From positions 81,145,177 through 81,209,176 of the forward strand of contig OY986438.1 in assembly GCA_963920525.1 (NCBI GenBank): a stretch of 64,000 bases of DNA, in the 5' to 3' direction. The position numbers and the translations under genes are program-made. How positions within the stretch are numbered: the first letter of the stretch is position 1; each line of letters begins with the position of its first letter. Of the stretch, positions 22,178-34,360 are shown one piece after another. The DNA comes from Dichetophora obliterata. Lineage: Eukaryota > Arthropoda > Insecta > Diptera > Sciomyzidae. Under the pieces are notes generated by a model. The model was not told where the DNA came from and did not search any database. It saw only the letters and a list, made by a program, of their open reading frames with translations.

Positions 22178-22941
22178 TGTAATAATATTTTTGGCGATAT
22201 CGCAGGATTGCCATGTACGCGCCTTTTTATTTTTAAAATAATAAAAAAAAGGACTCGCGTTCTATAAAAATACGTTGTAGGACCTGCCTATTGGTTGCCG
22301 GCGAAGTTCGCCACTGGCGCTATTTTAAATATCCTTTTTTATGCCGTTCACTAAAAAAGTGCAGTGGCTAAAATGGTTTAAGTCGGCAGCTATTAAAGCT
22401 CAAGACTTATAAAAATGAAAATAGTTGGCAGCTGTTAGAGCTCAAAACTAGATTGATTTATTTTCAAATATGTTCATCCTTTTATAATAAGCATAACGGT
22501 ATTTTGTCTTAAAACTAGTTAACAATTGTTTGTGTAGTTTAGAATGTAAATAGAATCATATGTTCTTTAATTAGTGTAAAAGTAATAGTAGAATATTGTA
22601 ATGCATATTTGTAATTTAGTATTAGTAGTTTAATATGTGTGAGTGAGTAGACTTATATTAATAAAAAAAATAAACATAATCATATGTTAACATATTTGTG
22701 TAGGAGTAAAAAGTATAATATAATATATGTTTTGTATTCAGCCATATGGGTACATGTGTGCGAATGAGATAGATAGTAGTGCTTAGAATGAACATATGTT
22801 CTTATTGTTTGAATGCATGTTCTCGAAAATTATTACAGTAGAGGTTTTTATATTATTACTCATTTTAAGAAAAGTATTTATAGCTTGTTTTATAATGAAA
22901 TACTTTGATGTAATTTAAATAATATGTATGTGTATACTACA
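22178..22941 (-). repeat. 3' LTR of the minus-strand Gypsy element
   Basis: 764 bp bounded by TGTAATAATA and TACTACA in plus orientation. Directly inside it (22942-22956), the minus strand reads TTAAGGGTAAGGG, a polypurine tract abutting the LTR. Confidence 0.92.
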
Positions 22942-23077
22942 CCCTTACCCTTAAGAAAAAAAATTTTTATTTTGAAATTTATGAAAAATTAAAATTTTTG
23001 TGTTTTAACTTATACAATATTTTAATATAATTCATATATTTACAAGAATTAAATTTTTAAATAAAAAGATATAATTT

Positions 23078-26000
23078 TTACAAATATTTCTTTAACATAT
23101 TGTTGTGATATTCTTTAAGTGTTCCATTTAAATTTACTATTGTATTTACTCCTTTTTTATTTACAATTATGTATGGACCAATATAAGGAGATTGATTTTT
23201 TCTTCTATTCATCCTTTTTATCAAAACTTGATCTCCAATATTTAAATTTAACGGATTTATATATTTACCTTTTTTTATTCTATTCATTTTTGCAATATTT
23301 ATTAATTCATTTGCTTTTTGTAAAAAATAATTTAATCTATGTTTCAGTTCTTGTGCGTAATTGTCTGTATTATATACTATTGATTCGAAACGATTATCAT
23401 TTGGAAGATTTGCAAGTTTTCCAAAAATTAGCTCAAACGGTGTATAATTTGTATCAACATGAGGTGTTGTGTTATACGAAAAAGTGAAGTATGGGATCCA
23501 TTGGTCCCATTCTTCATTTTTACAAAAGTTTAACAAATATTCATTTAATACTCGATGGTTTCTTTCAATCGAGCCTAGAGTCTCATGGTGATATGGAGTG
23601 CCTAAAATTTGTTTAATATCTAATAAATTGCATATTTCTGACATTAATTCATTGAGGAATTCTGTACCTCTATCCGATTTTAAAATTTTAAAGTGACCGT
23701 ATATTAAAATTACGTTTTCAACAAGTGTTTTAGCAACAGTTTTCGCGTCTTTTGTCTCCATTGGACTTGCTATTACATATTTTGTTAAGTCGCACTGCAT
23801 CGTTAGTATGTATCTGTAATTGTTGGATAAGCGTAGGGGACCTACTGTGTCGATAGAAACTACTTCAAAGCTGGTACTTGGTGTGTCTGTCATTGTTAAA
23901 TTTTCTTTTGTATGTTTAGTTTGTTTATTAATTTTGCAATTGTTACAATTGAGAATGAAATTTTTTATCATTTTGCTCATATTTTTCCATATGTATTTTT
24001 GTTTTAGTTTCATTATTGCTTTTCTTATACCGAGATGATTTCCATGTGTCGAATTGTGGTATTCTTCGATTATTTTGTTTTGTTTTATTTTGTCGACTAT
24101 TCTTTGTGGTTCATTATAAATTAAAATTTTTAAATTTTCGTTTGTTCTTTTTATGTTATTAAAAATATCTTTGAACTTATCCATTTCAATGGTTTTAAAT
24201 ATTTCATCATTTCTCTTTAGCGCTAATTCTTCTATTCCTACATTATACATTTTTGATGAAAGCTTCTCCAAAGTCAGCGGTGTGAACAGTGGATTATCAC
24301 TACATCGTATAATTACTTCCTCATCATGTATTTCAATTTTGGTATCCTTAAACTTTCTTTCTGTAATGAACCTTAATTTTTTTATTTTTTTTATATCTGT
24401 TATGGATGTACAATACCAAACAAAAAGTTTTGCGATCTTTTCGCTGACAGGACATTCTCTTTTGTTTAAATCAGTGTTTTTTGTATGTTTATCTGTGCTC
24501 ATACTTCTTGTAATTGCTAGTATATTTTGTTTGCTATCTTCCATTCCGGTTGGAATCATAGCTTTTAGGGAATCACTATTTAAAATTATTCTTGACAATG
24601 CGTCTGCATTGGTATTCATTTTACCCTTTTTATAAATAATATTGAAATCATAATCGCTAAAATCTAATCTTATGCGTGTCATTTTAGACGAAGGATTTTT
24701 ATGAGAGAAAAGAGACACTAGCGGGCGGTGGTCTATTAGAACCGAAAATTTTCTACCGTAGAGGTAGGGTCTCAAAAAATTGATTGCCCAATGTATAGCT
24801 AAGAGCTCTTTCTCAATAATTGGCTTGTTTAGGTCATGTTTTGCAAGAGATTTGCTTGCGTACGAAATTGGTAAGTCTGAGCCTACTTCGCCTTGCGATA
24901 GGACTGCACCAAGAGCGTAATTAGAAGCATCTGTGGTGAGTATAAAGGGTTTATTGAAATCGGGATATTGCAGTATCGGTGGGTTTAAAAGTTTTGTCTT
25001 TAGCTCTTCAAAAGAGTTCTGGCAATTTTCATTCCAGTCAAATTTTCTGTTCTTCTTTAACAATGAGTTTAAATTTTTAGCAATATCTGCAAATCTTGGA
25101 ATAAATCGACGGTAGAAGTTGCAGAAAGCAACAAATCTTCGTACTTCGTCCGCGTTTTTTGGTATTGGATATTCTTTTATAATTTTATTTTTAGACGGGT
25201 CAGTTTTTATACCATTGGCCGTTATAAGATGCCCAAGGTAAATAACTTCTGGCTTTAAAAAACAACATTTATGTGAATTTAATTTTATATTATATTTTCT
25301 TAATCTGTCAAAAACTTTTATTAAATTGTCGTTATGATGTCCTAAACTACAACCGAAAACAATTATATCGTCTACATAAATAAAAGCTTCTGTATCTAAA
25401 CCACTTAATGCGATAGTCAGCATTCTTTGAAAGCTGTTGGATGATATCTTCAATCCAAATGGTAAACGTTTAAATTGGAAATGTCCATTTCCTGTAGAAA
25501 AAGAAGTTAACGGTCTTGAGTCTTTGTCTAAGTTAATTTGGTGGAAAGAGCTGGTCATGTCCAAAGTCGAAAAGTATTTAGCTCTTCCCAGTCGGTCGAG
25601 ATCGTCTTCTATTTTTGTAAGTGGGAATTTATCGTTTACAATTTTTTCATTTAATTTGCGAAAGTCTACTACAAGTCGCCATTTTTTGCTGTCATCTGTT
25701 GACTTTTTGGGAACTACTAGTAATGGTGAGTTGTAGGGGCTTACTGAATGTTCGATTATGTTGTCTGATAAAAGTTGGTCAACCTGTTCATTTATCTCTG
25801 TTAACTGTGTCTGTGGAAGTCTGTAATTTTTAATGTATACCGGGGTCGAATCTGTTGTTTGTATTGTCTGCGTGTAAAAATTATTTGTACTTAAGTGTTC
25901 TCCAGGGAGATGAAAAATGTCACTGTATTTTTGTATAATGTTGATTATTGATGTCTTGGCATCTGGGTCGTTACAACCAATGTCTAAAGTTTTTAGTAAC

Positions 26001-26690
26001 GTATCTAGTCTATTTTTGTCAGTCTTGTTATTGATTTTACAGGCAAATATATTATAGTTTTTTAGTGGTTGAGTTTCAAAATCAGTATTTTTTAATACAA
26101 CATTGTTAATATTCGTATTTAGAATTTTAACGTGAGCATTGCCATTTGCTGGTATCAAACTATTACCTAAAAATACTCCGTTTTCTATCTCTTTATTCAA
26201 AATAATACTATCTTCATCGACTTTAATATTTATTGGAACTATAGATTCTGAGCGAGCAGGAATCACGATATTTGTTCTACTACAACTATTTAAAATTATT
26301 GGTAAAATTATTTCTTTATCATTTATGATTAATGTTAAAGTATATGTTTCAAAGTCGATTTTTGCCATATACTTCTCTAAAAGATCGCGTCCTATAATGC
26401 CATCCGTGGCAATTGGAAAATTTTTTTCTACGATATAAAATTTATGTTGGATATCTTCATCGTCCACTATTAAATTTAAATTTTTTGTACCAATGCATTC
26501 AATTTCTTCATTTGTAATACCCGTTATTGTCGAAATATTCTGTGTGTTTATGTGATCTATATTTATAATTTTACATATGGAGATATCCGCTCCAGTGTCA
26601 ATGAGAAATTTCAAATCGTCGTTTGTATTTTCGCATTCTAATGTGATATAAAAAGAAAGATTTTTATTAAGTTTGCAAATTAATTTTGGC
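23078..26690 (-). CDS. Pol polyprotein: protease, reverse transcriptase, RNase H, integrase
   Basis: An uninterrupted frame of about 1200 codons. Protease FLIDTGADISICK starts near 26608 with an intact DTG and GIIGRDLL at about 26395. RT has WRLVVDFRKLN, STLDMTSSFHQINL, LPFGLKISSNSFQR and YVDDIIVFG (about 25350). RNase H has TTDASNYALGAVLSQ, EKELLAIHWAINFLRPYLYG and NADALSR. Integrase has H...HGNHLGIRKA with CNNCK for HHCC, then SIDTVGP, KSDRGTEF and GSIERNHR as the DDE triad (about 23860 to 23560). The frame opens about 25 codons upstream of FLIDTG without an ATG, so it is probably expressed by -1 frameshifting from Gag. All catalytic residues I looked for are present. It would copy and integrate the element. 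Confidence 0.92.
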
Positions 26691-27883
26691 CCCTGTGGGT
26701 AACAATCTCTGCTACGCGGCCATAGTGGTTTCCCTGCAGGTTGTTGCTTCTGAAAGTATTATTATTAAAAGTTCTATTGTTATAATTGGAATTTCTATTA
26801 AAATTTCGGTTGGGATTACTATTGTTATTTACGAAGTTATGATTTCCATATAAATTTCTATTATTATTACTGTTTGCAAAATTGTTGTTTCTGTTAAAGT
26901 TTCTATTTGTATAGTTTGTATTGTATCTTGTATTCATAAAATTGTTATTATTATTTATTATTGTTTTGTGGAATGTAGCTATTTCTAACGTCATTGAATC
27001 TATTGTAATTTTCTCTGTAAGTATTTCTGTTTCTAACTTGGAAAATATTAGATTTATTTGTCTTTAAACTTTGTTCTGCAGTGATGCATCGTTCTACCGC
27101 TTCATTGTATGTTTTAGGTGCATTTGCTAACAAAATAGTTTGGTATTCTAAATTAACACCTTTCATGAAAACATTCAATGCCATGCTTTCGTTAACATTG
27201 TAAATTGCATCTTTTGCGGCTTGCGTCGGATTAGTTAAAGATTTAATTTCGAAGGTTATTAACTGTTCAGAAAGTTCTGAAATTTTTTCTCTAAATTCAG
27301 AAATACTTTTATTGTTTTGTTTAATTGTACCGATTTCACTTAAAACTTGTTGTAACGTTTTCGGATTGGGGTAAGCATTTTTCAATGAATTTTTTAAATC
27401 AGTAAATGTCGAAGGTTTATTAGTTCTACCTATTATACTACGCACTTGAGCAGTAAGTTTGAAATTATATACGTATTTAATGAAAAGAGCTTTATCTTCA
27501 TCTTTTAAAATATCGTGAAGCAATTCTGCTTGCGATATAAAATCTTCCAAATTGATAAACTGTCCTTTGAAAATTTGTAGGTTTTTTCCCACAACATTGA
27601 TATCAAAACTAGCCATATTGTTTTCTTCTTTTATATCTGGTTTTTGTTTAATTGGTAAATTTTTCAAAATTGAATTTAAATCTTGATAGAGGTTATTAAA
27701 TGTTTCTTTTAAAATCTCATGATTTTCATCAATCGACTGTTCAAGATTTACTTTGTTTTTTAGACAGTCTAAAGTTTTTAATTTTTCTTCAAAATACTGT
27801 TCAATATATTCTCTATTTTTACTTTTGTTTATATTTAGTTTTAATTTTTCTAAAAATTTTATGTTTTCTTGAAGATTTTCCAT
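26680..27883 (-). CDS. Gag, with one frame slip in the Asn-rich tail
   Basis: The main frame (27883-26951, 310 codons) starts MENLQENIKFLEKLKLNINK, has a coiled-coil-like N-terminus and a capsid-like segment FKGQFINLEDFISQAELL, and ends in QNNNK. The Asn/Arg-rich tail continues one frame over from 26994 to 26680 with repeated NRNFNRN blocks and ends RVAEIVTHRGQN. The slip lies in a run of AAT/AAC codons, where gain or loss of a base is likely. If that slip is one indel, the tail-to-pol change becomes a -1 shift, as usual for Gypsy. No CCHC knuckle is present. Gag would form the particle and bind RNA through the basic tail. Confidence 0.82.
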
Positions 27884-28846
27884 TTAATCTTGAATACCCG
27901 TATTGTTTAGTACTTTATACCTAAAATTTTTAATATCTCTGAACACCCTGTGCTACATTCAGCTTTTTGTTACAAGTTGAACGTGCAGGTGGCGCAACAA
28001 GTGCTTCGCTGAATGCGAATAAGCGTGAAAGCAAATGTCAGAGAACTAAAAAAATGTCGGCTTCGTTTGTTTACGTTCGCTTTGATGTCGTGTGTGAAAA
28101 AAATTGATAATTAAATGATGTATATTTAGTGTATTTTAGTGTTATAGTATATTTTAATTGTATTTATTTATTTGTATTTAGTGTATTACAGTGTATTTTA
28201 AAAAAATATGTAATTAGTATTTTATATATTAATACAATAAAAGCTATGTTGCGAAAAATTTTTGTTTTGATGCGTGTCGAGATGTATGTATGCGTGTGTG
28301 TTAAAGTATAATAAAAAAAGATGCCAATAGTGAATGGAATATTTATTCATGTGCACCAGAAGAGCAAGAAAAAAATGTCTCAAGCAAAATTATTAAAATA
28401 TTGCAATGTTTTTGTCGCGACAAGAAACTTTTCGTTTAACTTTATTTGAAATTCATATGCATATTTGTAAAAAATAAGTTAAATATTGCAAAAATGTATT
28501 GCAAATTTTGATTTCTTTATGAAAAAAATTAAGACTAAGAAAATAAAAAGGATGCATAAAAATTAAAATAAAAATTTAAGGGTTATTAATTCATGAGTTT
28601 TGTATTGTTTTTTTTTCACTATATAATTAAATGCAAAAAAATTTTATATAAAATTACAATGTAAAACATATCAGGCAAAATAATAATAGTTTTCAATAAT
28701 ATAAAAGTAAGTAAATTATTTGTTTGTGTTTTTTCATTTTATGATCAATTTTTTATGATCATCCTTGCCGCCTTTTGGTACGTACTCCGGTAAGCCTTGA
28801 TTTGCCTTCGGAAAATTAAAATATTGCGCGGTTTGCAGGATCGCCA
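27884..28846 (-). other. 5' leader and primer site of the minus-strand Gypsy element
   Basis: About 960 bp without a convincing ORF. The minus strand directly after the 5' LTR reads TGGCGATCCTGCAAACCG, a plausible primer site; TGGCGA matches the start of tRNA-Arg-type sites, but the rest does not fit well. The same GCAGGATCGCCATGTA text recurs inside the LTR at about 28870. Confidence 0.55.
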
Positions 28847-29613
28847 TGTAATAATATTTTTGGCGACATCGCAGGATCGCCATGTACGCGCCTTTTTATT
28901 TTTAAAATAATAAAAAAAAGGACTCGCGTTCTATAAAAATACGTTGTAGGACCTGCCTATTGGTTGCCGGCGAAGTTCGCCACTGGCGCTATTTTAAATA
29001 TCCTTTTTTATGCCGTTCACTAAAAAAGTGCAGAGGCTAAAAGGGTTTAAGTCGGCAGCTATTAAAGCTCAAGACTTATAAAAATGAAAATAGTTGGCAG
29101 CTGTTAGAGCTCAAAACTAGATTGATTTATTTTCAAATATGTTCATCCTTTTATAATAAGCATAACGGTATTTTGTCTTAAAACTAGTTAACAATTGTTT
29201 GTGTAGTTTAGAATGTAAATAGAATCATATGTTCTTTAATTAGTGTAAAAGTAATAGCAGAATATTGTAATGCATATTTGTAATTTAGTATTAGTAGTTT
29301 AATATGTGTGAGTGAGTAGACTTATATTAATAAAAAAAATAAACATAATCATATGTTAACATATTTGTGTAGGAGTAAAAAGTATAATATAATATCATAT
29401 GTTTTGTATTCAGCCATATGGGTACATGTGTGCGAATGAGATAGATAGTAGTGCTTAGAATGAACATATGTTCTTATTGTTTGAATGCATGTTCTCGAAA
29501 ATTATTACAGTAGAGGTTTTTATATTATTACTCATTTTAAGAAAAGTATTTATAGCTTGTTTTATAATGAAATACATTGATGTAATTTAAATAATATATA
29601 TATATATACTACA
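28847..29613 (-). repeat. 5' LTR of the minus-strand Gypsy element
   Basis: 767 bp matching 22178-22941. A 3-bp insertion (ATC near 29394) and TA-run changes at the right end separate the copies. Confidence 0.92.
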
Positions 29614-29617
29614 CAAT

Positions 29618-30347
29618 TTTAATGATTTCTCAAAAAGTTTTTGAGTACAGCCCATTTTTAGTACAGTTGCCGAAAGTAACCATACAAACTTAAGTATAAA
29701 ATGTTAGTCTTATACTGCCTAAACTGCTTTAAATATAGCACATTTACTGATTTGTGGGCGGAAAAAGGGGGCGTGGTTAACAATTTTTCGTACAGTTACT
29801 GTCAGTAACCATACAAACCAAATTACTAAATTTAAGTCTTATATGAGCAAAACCGTATTAAATAAAGCATTTTCATTGGTTTGTGGGCGGTAAAAGGGGG
29901 CGTAGAAACATACTTTTAATACAGTTACCGACAGTAACCATATAAACTAAATTACCAAATTTAAGTTTTATATGACCAAAACCGTCTGAATTGAAGCATT
30001 TTCATTGATTTGTGGGCGGTATAAGTGGGCGTGGAAACCCATTTTTAATATAGTTGTCAACAGTAACCGTTCAAACTAAAAATAAACACACAGAAATTAG
30101 ATAAGTCAAATGACGCGAGCAAGCAGAGGTATAAGGCAAAATGTAATTCTCATAAAAAAAATACATTTTATATAGGGAAAACACACCATCATAAAAGTGT
30201 GCGTATAACGCATATTCGTAGAAATTTTTCGATAAACCATCAGTGAAAGTAGACCTTTCCAATGCATCTACTCGTTTAAAAATCGGTTGAGTGGTTCTCG
30301 AGTTATAAAATCACGAACATAGGACAACTTATTTTTATATATATAGA
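29618..30347 (-). mobile_element. Helitron, 5' half
   Basis: On the minus strand it starts TCTATATATATAAAAATAAG just after an A, the Helitron 5' TC start. Next comes GAACCACTCAACCGATTTTT. Then follow at least three ~130-bp units with ACTGTACTAAAAATGGG, CCCCCTTTTACCGCCCAC and CAATGAAAATGCTT text (29640-30060). It joins the 3' half at 21645-22177 across the LTR insertion. Confidence 0.8.
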
Positions 30348-30479
30348 TATTTAATTAGATTTACATCACCAATATATTGTTCATGTATTAAAAACACTTT
30401 CCAAATACTGTGTAACATTTTATGTATTTCAAATTTAAAAAACAAAAAAACCGAGTTAATCATTGGATAAACTTTCATC

Positions 30480-32384
30480 ACTGCTATATTCTAAGTGTGG
30501 GAGCATTATATTTTCGGAATCCTCTATTTCAATTTCCTCTTGTTATATGTATTTTTCTATTTCATTTCCGTGCTTTGATTTGAAGGATTTTTCTTGTCTA
30601 TTTATAGCAATGGTTGGCTCTGATTGCAACAATAAACTAACGAACAGATCTTTATTACAGAGCTCTCTTCTTATTTTTCTTGTGTGATTTTTTCTAATGA
30701 ATTTGTGCATGCACTCTAAGGCTTCTTGAGATAACAGCTCAATCGGTGAAACTGCATATTTTATAATTTTGGCACCATGAATTAAAAGTTTGTGTACTGT
30801 GGCAGGCATATAGTACCAGGGATATAATGATCTATACAATGCAGATGTTTCATTTAAAAGAATTTCAAAATTTTGTAAATTAATTGCCTTGCCACTAGAA
30901 ATTACTTTTATAATTAAAGAAAAATTTTTTATCAAACCACAATCGATGCCTGTAATACTTGCCGATTTCTCAACGTTTTCAAAAAAACGTCTAGCTGTGT
31001 TTGCACCGATTGAAGTACTATAACCAGTCCTTACGTTATCGACTATCAACCCCATTTCTTGTTTAAATTTCAATTGCATTTTACTTTTATTTTCCATAAA
31101 AATTGGATTTTGAGCTAGGAAATATGCAATAAGCTCTCAAAAGACTTTATCTTTGCATGAAGAGTAGAGAGGCCAAATTAATAATAATCTTCGTTTACTG
31201 CTCTTAGCGATAATCTCTCCGAATTCATTTGCTTGGGCCACATAAAAAGCACGAACAAGCAGCAGGATTATTTGTCAAAACGTTAAAAAAGCTCCATCAA
31301 CCATAGTTAAATTCATTTATAAAACATTTATATTTTGGTTTGCAGTGTTGTAAAACCAAGTCGAAATATTATTTATTTCTGATTTTAAACCCTCCTCCGT
31401 TTCTTTAACAAGCTTTGTGTTTTCTTTCATAAAAACTAATTTTATGGGTCGACAAAAACGCGTTGATGAATGTTTTTTATTTTTCCAAATAACATTTTCA
31501 TCTGCCCAATTTAAAAATCGTAAAGGAACTAAAGCAACTACAAATAAAAATTCATTCGTTGAATTGTCATCAGCAAACTTCTGCTTATAGACACTATGGC
31601 CTGAGCTGCCATCAAATCCCCACTTGCATTCTAAGATCAAGTCACTTTCAGTTTTTATTTTATATATTTACTTCTATTAAGCTTTGTGCCGTTTTGTTTA
31701 GCAAAGCCTGCAATCCTACAAATGTTTCACTTATTGAAATGGAATTTAGTAGAATACGTTGCTTTGCAGTTGTAAGTGCATAATATGAGGGGAAAAAAAT
31801 TTTTATGCACGGAATTAACAACTGATCTCATCATATTGTATTTCCTCACGGAGAGATCCATATCAACATATAGAGCCAAAGCTTTGGGAACAGAAATTAA
31901 TGTGGTCTCTTGTATTAACACTTTCTTAACTGCCCTTTGCAGCTCTTCTGGAGGATTCGCCGTAACAAGTTCTTCGACTCTGCTTCTTTTTGTTCTTTCA
32001 CATCCATTTCGTACAAAGTCTTTGGCCTGCCTCTACCTCTGCTTGTTCTCTGCTCTTAAATTTAAAACAGATGCTTAGAACAGAATTCATAACAAAAACA
32101 ATAACAAAACATGTAAACAAAGCATTAGACTTACAACATTTAAATCATTTTCGTCATAAATAAAAAAAGAATCACGCAGCTTAACATGTGTTTTTAACAG
32201 TTGATCCTATTCTAAATGATTTTGACCAATTAGATCTAAATTTAAAAACAATAAGCCTCAATTCCTTTGTTTGTTTTTCTCCCAATTTGTTTTCAAAAAC
32301 TTGTTCCACAAATAATTTCAATTTATAAAAAAACATTGTCTTGTCCATCGCTGCTAGCTTGAAGCCAAGCATCAAAAATTGCAC
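30480..32384 (-). pseudogene. Transib/RAG1-like transposase
   Basis: Minus-strand frames line up in order with RAG1-like transposases of the Transib type. Seen: FENKLGEKQTKELRLIVFKF (about 32300-32240), a basic DFVRNGCERTKRSRVEELV (about 32020-31960), SVRKYNMMRSVVNSVHKNFFP (about 31845), CKWGFDGSSGHSVYKQKF (about 31630) with the first Asp, STRFCRPIKLVF (about 31455), TMVDG then CSCFLCGPS (about 31310-31230) with a candidate second Asp, GANTARRFF and ITGID (about 31010-30950), LYPWYYMPATVHKLLIHGAK (about 30820), and LSQEALECMHKFIRKNHTRK (about 30735-30680) with the candidate Glu. Stops and frameshifts lie between these blocks, so it is dead. No CACWRTG terminal repeats were found, so its ends are undefined. 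Confidence 0.8.
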
Positions 32385-32913
32385 GAATTTGTACTTGGAC
32401 TGGCACTGAAAAAGTTGCCTGCAGGCTTTCGCTGCTATAAATTTTATATGTTAATGTGCATACTCTTTGAAATAAAATAACAACAAATAAAACAAATGTT
32501 TTTTTTTTAAAGTTTTAATTTGCTTTCAAAGATAAGTTTTTAAAATAAATTCACTTTTTCTTTTGACAATGGTTGCTTATAGCGGTAAAAACTATACGTC
32601 ATAAAAAGAGCTTTAATTTTGGTGCTGGCAAGCCAAGAATATTGCCATACTTGAAATTGCAAATATTCTTAGCTTGCATGAAATTGAAAACATTTTAACT
32701 TGCTATCAATATTTATTTCAATAATTCAATTTAAATAAGCAGGTAAATAAGTCATATTGTATCAAAAAAAGATGCATGCAACTGAAGTGTGTACTTTCGC
32801 AGCTCATATCTTTTATATTTACGTTTACTTTTTGATAATATTTTAAACATTTCTTAGTAAAAGTATTGTTAATAAGACCTTATACTCAGATTTACACAAT
32901 TTCGATTTCGAAA
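32385..32913. other. Unassigned AT-rich stretch
   Basis: May contain the 5' part of the Transib-like element, but no ORF or terminal repeat is visible. Confidence 0.4.
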
Positions 32914-33048
32914 GGATTCCACTTGTCAAGTTTTCTTGAAAGCAAGTTCAAAAAAACAAAGTAAAGAAGAGCACAACATCTGATGCTGCGCTGTTTTTTC
33001 CTTTGTATTTTCGAACTTGCTTTCATGAAGACTTGAAAAGTGGAAACC
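32914..33048. mobile_element. Hairpin MITE, 135 bp
   Basis: GGATTCCACTTGTCAAGTTT at 32914 is answered by the inverse of GGTTTCCACTTTTCAAGTCT at 33048. The paired arms run about 36 bp with few mismatches and end in GAAAGCAAGTTC. Confidence 0.65.
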
Positions 33049-33055
33049 AGCACTA

Positions 33056-33468
33056 ACAGTCCACCCTAAACAAGTGCGCGTGCGTGGTTTAACTGTCAAA
33101 ATCGGCTCATGCACATACATTTTGTATGAAGCCTACCGAAACACGCACCGGACTACCGCAACATGAATCGAATTTCCAATTTTGACAGTGCGTTCGGATG
33201 TGAAGTTGGCTGCATAAAACCAAAGTATTAAAACAAAGAGCAATCAGCTGCTATTAATTTATTATTCTCAATTGCAAATGGAAGTATTTGCAATATTAAT
33301 AGATTTTTACACAATACTAAAAGTTTTTTAAGATTTTTAAACCATCAGACTGAGCTGGTTCGAGAGCAGCAGTTCTTTCCGCAGCGCACTTGTTTAGGTT
33401 AAGCGTAAAATAAAGTTGCGTGGCGCCTGGGTACGCAGCGCAACGCGCACTTGTTTAGGGTGCACTGT
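33056..33468. mobile_element. MITE with CACCCTAAACAAGTGCGCG ends
   Basis: CACCCTAAACAAGTGCGCG near the left end is inverted near the right end (CGCGCACTTGTTTAGGGTG). Outer bases are ACAGT at both ends, giving arms of about 25 bp. No clear target duplication. Non-coding. Confidence 0.7.
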
Positions 33469-34360
33469 AAGGTTGTAGCACTTGAGAGCCAGCTCGGTCG
33501 AACTGTTGGAATGAATAAAACAAATCAAGAACATGAATGCATAGAACAAAGAAAAGCTCAGTTGACAGCAGTGTTGCCATATTTTTTTGAGTAAAAGATG
33601 TCATTGGTCGATGAAATTATGTCAAAATACGTACTTTTCAAATTTAAAAAAAAAAATACATAAAAAAAGGAACGCATAAAGAAAAACCCAAATTTTTTCA
33701 GCATTATTTTATGCATAGTAATAAAATAAAACATCTATCTATACTATTATATAAAAGAAGACTCACGTATATTAGTCAGCTCAGAGCTTGAGGACGGCAG
33801 TCGCTATTTCAACAATTCTTTTTTTATCGGGTAGCTATTTTACCCATTTGAAAGTTAAGCTATTTACATGTGCTAATTATTATTTAAATAATCAATTAAA
33901 CTCATAACAGCATAACCATTTCGAACCGCATCAGTTGAGTTCGTGATCCCGTTAGGCGTAGACGTGTGTCTGTCCGTCCTCGTCGTAAATTTAATTTTTT
34001 TAAAGCTAGTTGTTAATCCCGTGGCTTAAATGTTTTGTCGTGTGTTTCGTGTCTAAATATATACCGCGTTAGTGTACAAATTAAATGTTATATGTTTTTA
34101 TTTTAAACAATTTAAATCAAATTGAAACTCAACTAATAAACAAACAGTAGTGCAAAAATAAATAATTATAAAAACAAACCAAATATAATCCAAAGCAACA
34201 AACACTCAGCAGCTCCAACAAACAACACAACAGCAAAGCTGGGCTGAATTGTTCTGAAGTAAAGGCATAACACTTGCTTCAGTACTTTTTATATTGCTCG
34301 TGTTGTGCAGATCTCTTGCAGCCGAACTCATTACCTTATATGCCCTTATTTGTTTGATTT
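33469..34360. other. Unassigned stretch, probably including a LINE 5' leader
   Basis: CAGTGTTGCCA at 33571 resembles the end of the hAT-like MITE at 48337, but no partner is seen. TCTATACTATTATATAAAAG at about 33739 recalls a Helitron 5' start. From about 33770 to 34360 the sequence may be leader of the LINE that follows. Confidence 0.4.

Larger units (their letters stand above)
22178..29613 (-). mobile_element. Gypsy LTR retrotransposon, young, near complete
   Basis: LTRs at 22178-22941 and 28847-29613 start TG and end CA, and CAAT flanks the insertion at 22174-22177 and 29614-29617. The element runs on the minus strand: LTR, leader, gag (27883 down), pol (about 26690-23078), LTR. By eye the LTRs differ at about ten positions plus a 3-bp indel in 765, so it is recent. 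The 4-bp duplication and integrase motif YHHETLGSIERNHR place it near the mdg1/412 group. No env ORF exists. Pol is a single open frame. Gag is interrupted only by a frame slip in an Asn-codon repeat. Confidence 0.93.

Noticed and set aside
23119..26438. Plus-strand ORFs over the Gypsy pol
   Set aside because: They are antisense shadows of the intact minus-strand pol frame, rich in Leu and Phe from AT-rich codons.
27955..28010. CATTCAGC and GCTGAATG in the Gypsy leader as MITE ends
   Set aside because: The match is about eight bases and the inner sequence does not pair well.
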